DNA of 64,000 nucleotides from NCBI GenBank assembly GCA_036503775.1, contig DASXWH010000084.1:1-64000 (forward strand), given 5' to 3'. The stretch is from Ohtaekwangia sp036503775. Lineage in GTDB: Bacteria > Bacteroidota > Bacteroidia > Cytophagales > Cyclobacteriaceae. The position numbers were made by a program, and so were the translations under genes. The notes under the pieces are model-generated. The model had not been told where the DNA came from. It worked only from the letters and a program-made list of their open reading frames with translations, and ran no database searches. Of this stretch, positions 61,334-64,000 are shown in pieces. Within the stretch, counting starts at the first letter, position 1; each line of letters opens with the position of its first letter.

Positions 61334-61951
61334 ATGAAACCTGAAATCAATACCATCATCTTTGATTTGGGAGGAGTCTTAATTGATTGGAACCCCCGTT
61401 ACCTCTATCGAAAACTTTTTAAAACAGAGGAAGAAATATCCTGGTTTCTGCAAAACATCTGCACGAGTGAATGGAATGACCAACAGGATGCTGGGCGGTC
61501 ATTTGAAGAAGCTACAGACGAGTTGGTAGCCAAACATCCGGAGTGGGAATCGCAGATCCGAGCGTGGTATGGACGATGGCAGGAAACGATCAATGGTTCT
61601 CTTCAGGAGACGGTTGATATCCTCTCTCACTTTAAAAACAATTCAAACCATCGTTTATATGCTCTGACAAATTGGTCGGATCAGACTTTTCCCTGGGCGC
61701 TTGACAATTTTGAATTCCTTCACTGGTTTGAAGGAATCGTGGTGTCCGGAGTAGAAAAATCACGTAAGCCATTCCCTGAGTTTTATCGTATACTTTTTGA
61801 TCGTTACAAGGTAGTTCCCCAACAGGCTTTATTCATTGATGATAACATCAAAAATATTGAGGGAGCAAAAGCGGTAGGTCTTCACACCATACATTTTGAG
61901 TCGCCACAAAAACTTCGGGCCGATCTTATCCGGATGAGATTGCTGGATTAG
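61334..61951 (+). CDS. HAD-superfamily hydrolase (IA type)
   Basis: A 205-residue phosphatase-like protein. Motif I is IIFDLGGVLIDWNP with the nucleophile Asp; the second Asp of DxD is Gly-Gly here, as in the YihX/haloacid dehalogenase-like subgroup. Motif II LYALTNWSD (Thr/Asn near 112), motif III Lys in GVEKSRKPFPEFY near 140, and motif IV ALFIDDNIKNIEGA near 170 are all present. The substrate is unknown. It lies between the GT9 gene and queG on the same strand with short gaps. Confidence 0.9.
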   Translation: MKPEINTIIFDLGGVLIDWNPRYLYRKLFKTEEEISWFLQNICTSEWNDQQDAGRSFEEATDELVAKHPEWESQIRAWYGRWQETINGSLQETVDILSHFKNNSNHRLYALTNWSDQTFPWALDNFEFLHWFEGIVVSGVEKSRKPFPEFYRILFDRYKVVPQQALFIDDNIKNIEGAKAVGLHTIHFESPQKLRADLIRMRLLD

Positions 61952-61977
61952 GTTGTACCTTTGTTCCTGTACGAATC

Positions 61978-62901
61978 GTGAAAACACAGGACCACACAAG
62001 ACTTGTTAAATCTAAAGCAGCTGAACTTGGCTTCAGTTTCTGCGGTATTTCCAAAGCAGAATTTCTGGAAGAAGAAGCACCCCGGCTCGAAGAATGGCTT
62101 AAACGTGGCTATCAGGGTAAGATGAGCTACCTTGAAAATCATTTTGACAAACGGCTTGATCCTTCGTTGTTGGTTCCGGGAGCCAAATCAGTGATTAGCC
62201 TTATTTACAATTATTTTCCGCAGGCCGATCTGGCAGGTCAAAGTGACCTTAAGATTGCCAAGTATGCTTATGGAGAAGACTATCACTTTGTGATAAAAGA
62301 CAAACTCAAAATTCTTCTCGACTTCATCACCAAAACGATTGGTGAGGTTCATGGAAGGGCATTCGTTGATTCTGCTCCTGTTATGGAACGCACGCTGGCA
62401 AAAAGAAGCGGCCTGGGCTGGATTGGTAAAAACAGCTTGCTGCTGAACCGGGAAATGGGAAGCTTTTTTTTTCTGGCAGAACTGATTATTGATCTCCAAC
62501 TCGACTATGACGGCCCGATAAAAGACTACTGCGGCACATGTACTGCATGCATGGATGCATGCCCTACGGATGCCATTCCGCAGCCATACGTTGTTGACGG
62601 TAGTAAGTGCATCTCTTACTTTACCATAGAGCTTAAAGAAGAAATACCGGCAGACGTAAAGGGAAAATTTGAGAACTGGATCTTCGGATGCGATATCTGT
62701 CAGGATGTTTGCCCCTGGAACAGTTTTTCAAAACCCCACCACGAAAATAAATTTGAACCTCATCCCCGGTTAAAAGAAATGAGTTCGGCCGAATGGAAAG
62801 AAATTACGGAAGAAGTTTTTCAAAACCTCTTCCGTAATTCAGCAGTAAAGCGAACAAAACTGGAAGGTCTTAAACGAAATATAAAATTTGTGACCGGCTG
62901 A
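61978..62901 (+). CDS. queG: Epoxyqueuosine reductase QueG
   Basis: The last step of queuosine tRNA modification: reduction of epoxyqueuosine, using cobalamin and two 4Fe-4S clusters. The protein has 307 residues and starts with GTG (MKTQDHTRLVKSKAAELGFS). The N-terminal cobalamin-binding region carries GFSFCGISKAEFL, VKVxxY-like VISLIYNYFPQ and the Asp in FVDSAPVMERTLAKRSGLGW near 125. Cluster motifs are CGTCTACMDACP near 182 and FGCDICQDVCPWN near 235. The C-terminus is shorter than in E. coli (no HEAT-like extension), as in other Bacteroidota. It is convergent with the TM2 gene, directly adjoining it. Confidence 0.95.
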   Translation: MKTQDHTRLVKSKAAELGFSFCGISKAEFLEEEAPRLEEWLKRGYQGKMSYLENHFDKRLDPSLLVPGAKSVISLIYNYFPQADLAGQSDLKIAKYAYGEDYHFVIKDKLKILLDFITKTIGEVHGRAFVDSAPVMERTLAKRSGLGWIGKNSLLLNREMGSFFFLAELIIDLQLDYDGPIKDYCGTCTACMDACPTDAIPQPYVVDGSKCISYFTIELKEEIPADVKGKFENWIFGCDICQDVCPWNSFSKPHHENKFEPHPRLKEMSSAEWKEITEEVFQNLFRNSAVKRTKLEGLKRNIKFVTG

Positions 62902-63246
62902 TCACTTCACCAGTAACGCTACTTCATTAGCTGCCCTCTGATTGTATTCAAAGGCAAGTTTCTGATGGTTCACTAAATCAATGATTGTTCCGATCAGGCA
63001 CAACCCTCCGGTAAGGAAGTAAAGAATGCCCATGCCAATCTGATTGATAATCATCCGGTGAATTCCGGCAAAACCTACAAAACCCAGAATAGCAAGAATC
63101 AATATTGTCTGTGGATCTTTTCTTCGCGTCCTGTACACGCTTGCAAATGAGCGTGCTTTTTCATCATCAAAATCTTTGATCAGGTTTTGAAGGTATACCG
63201 CTTCTTCACCGGTAACTTCGGGTAGGAAATCAATTACTTTGGCCAT
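62902..63246 (-). CDS. TM2 domain small membrane protein
   Basis: A 114-residue protein with a cytoplasmic N-terminus (FLPEVTGEEAVYLQNLIKDF) and a TM2 domain: basic RTRRKDPQ, helix TILILAILGFVGFAGIHRM, then the loop INQIGMGILYFLTGGLCLIG with the second helix and IDLVNHQ. The conserved Gly-x-x-G and Asp positions match TM2. The function is unknown. It overlaps the DUF2752 gene by 17 bases; this pair occurs together in many Bacteroidota. Confidence 0.88.
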   Translation of the reverse strand: MAKVIDFLPEVTGEEAVYLQNLIKDFDDEKARSFASVYRTRRKDPQTILILAILGFVGFAGIHRMIINQIGMGILYFLTGGLCLIGTIIDLVNHQKLAFEYNQRAANEVALLVK

Positions 63247-63526
63247 ACTTTTTAAAGTGGTTAAAGGTCAGTTGAAAGATTCTGAAAGTTAAAATAATCA
63301 CGGCAAATATTCCGAGGGGATGTGATGCTAATGATAATTTCATTTCACCACGAAAGAGAAAACTTATTGATCTGCCCAGGCCACACCCTGGACAAAAGTC
63401 AAAACCAAGGTTGCGTAACGGGCAAATGGTGTAATGTGAATTATACGGATCAATGAATGCCAACGCACACAAACCCATTAACCAAATGACAGCTTCCACT
63501 GGAAATGATTTTATTCGCGAAAACAT
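63230..63526 (-). CDS. DUF2752 domain membrane protein
   Basis: A 98-residue protein with two hydrophobic segments (about 12-28 and 65-85). The DUF2752 core GFDFCPGCGLGRSISFLFRG near 41-60 includes the family's Cys-Pro-x-Cys-Gly-x-(G/T)-R pattern. The role is unknown. It is the upstream member of the pair with the TM2 gene, with overlapping ends. Confidence 0.88.
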   Translation of the reverse strand: MFSRIKSFPVEAVIWLMGLCALAFIDPYNSHYTICPLRNLGFDFCPGCGLGRSISFLFRGEMKLSLASHPLGIFAVIILTFRIFQLTFNHFKKYGQSN

Positions 63527-63537
63527 GAAGTGAATAT

Positions 63538-63570
63538 AAAAAAAATGCCCCCGAATTTTATTTCAGGGGC
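63538..63570 (-). terminator. Terminator after the 61-residue gene
   Basis: GCCCC-GAA (63547-63555) pairs with TTC-GGGGC (63561-63570), one C-A mismatch inside the stem, around a loop of AT. On the minus strand the stem is followed by a T-run (63545-63538). Confidence 0.75.
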
Positions 63571-63597
63571 TTTACCGTTTTGGTTAATGAGTCTGGT

Positions 63598-63783
63598 TTA
63601 AGCAACCACGAAACAACGATTTAATATCGCTTCGTGTTCATTCCCAAAGCTGCTGTAACACCAGCGCTTGAGTTCGTTTACTTCATCGGCTATTAACATC
63701 TTCATAGCCTTTCTCAGCTCTTTTTCAAAAAGAAGAGCATCAAAGCTCACTTTGGTGAGGACTGTCTTTACATAATTAAGCAT
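63598..63783 (-). CDS. Small conserved-type hypothetical protein, 61 residues
   Basis: A 61-residue, mainly helical protein without signal peptide (MLNYVKTVLTKVSFDALLFE, KELRKAMKMLIADEVNELKR). It has two Cys and two Trp/Tyr positions near WCYSSFG. I recall similar small proteins in Bacteroidota genomes but know no function. It has its own terminator just downstream, which argues that it is a real expressed gene. No clear -7 element is seen upstream. Confidence 0.7.
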   Translation of the reverse strand: MLNYVKTVLTKVSFDALLFEKELRKAMKMLIADEVNELKRWCYSSFGNEHEAILNRCFVVA

Positions 63784-64000
63784 GGCAAAAATTTCCAGAT
63801 TAAAAAATAGGTTACCCTAACAAGTGTTAAGTTAAAGAAATATCAGAACAACAAAAAAGAACTCTTGAATTTTTCGGGAAGCTAGGTAAAAATCTATCTG
63901 ATAGACCCTAAAAAGCTGCTGTTTTGGCATTTATCCAGTTTAAAACTGTTCCAACAGTAAACCGAATTAATTGACAGCCAGTCTTTCAGGGATAATAATG
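63784..64000. other. Non-coding end of window, nothing assigned
   Basis: This 217-base AT-rich stretch upstream of the small minus-strand gene holds no reading frame, hairpin or promoter that I can support. It may contain the 5' region of a gene outside the window. Confidence 0.5.

Overview
The window looks like chromosomal DNA of a Bacteroidota bacterium, most likely a member of the Cytophagales. The evidence is direct: two secreted proteins end in type IX secretion (T9SS) type A sorting domains, several promoters match the Bacteroidota pattern TTG-N18-22-TAnnTTTG, Shine-Dalgarno sequences are largely absent, and there is an ECF sigma/FecR/STN-domain locus. There is no phage, IS element, CRISPR array or rRNA operon. 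Most of the sequence is ordinary core genome, so genus-level placement is not claimed.

Layout. 1-7618 (all minus): the 3' truncated mreC, mreB, purH, an omega-amidase/aminotransferase pair, def, ruvX and a hemerythrin-domain protein. 7833-14124: ctpA-type protease, a DUF6807 (PmoA-like) protein and a large secreted subtilase with a T9SS tail. 14292-22823: a MoxR/DUF58/DUF4350/DUF4129/SpoIIM-like membrane cluster, a dipeptidase, an RDD protein and a small cytochrome-b5-like protein. 22947-24596: amino-sugar kinase plus murQ (peptidoglycan recycling). 24627-28366: a hypothetical protein, a SprT-like metalloprotein, a tiny lipoprotein, der and era. 28378-29106: an initiator tRNA followed by a small GIY-YIG nuclease gene, and then a second, decayed copy of [tRNA 3' end + hairpin + GIY-YIG gene]. 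29131-37257 (minus): one probable seven-gene operon that runs from a SpoIIE-like phosphatase, a STAS protein and an RsbW-like kinase into three periplasmic foldase-type proteins and a second MoxR. 37473-46760: one 3095-residue T9SS substrate. 46901-54349: guaB, rlpA, a TauE-type exporter, glutamate/leucine dehydrogenase, phosphatidylserine decarboxylase, a fatty-acid desaturase and a hydrolase. 54335-57797: sigma factor, FecR and an STN/repeat protein. 57895-63783: a thiamine-pyrophosphokinase-like protein, a GH5 glycosidase, DUF4254, a GT9 glycosyltransferase, a HAD phosphatase, queG and small membrane proteins.

How the genes work together: many act on the cell envelope. mreBC, murQ with its kinase, rlpA, the periplasmic isomerases, GT9 and psd concern wall, outer membrane and lipid building. 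The T9SS substrates and the FecR-regulated barrel-like protein are surface proteins. The most unusual structure is the tRNA-fMet/GIY-YIG tandem at 28469-29106, which resembles a small cassette carrying a copy of the tRNA 3' end. All domain assignments come from reading motifs by eye; no database search was run.
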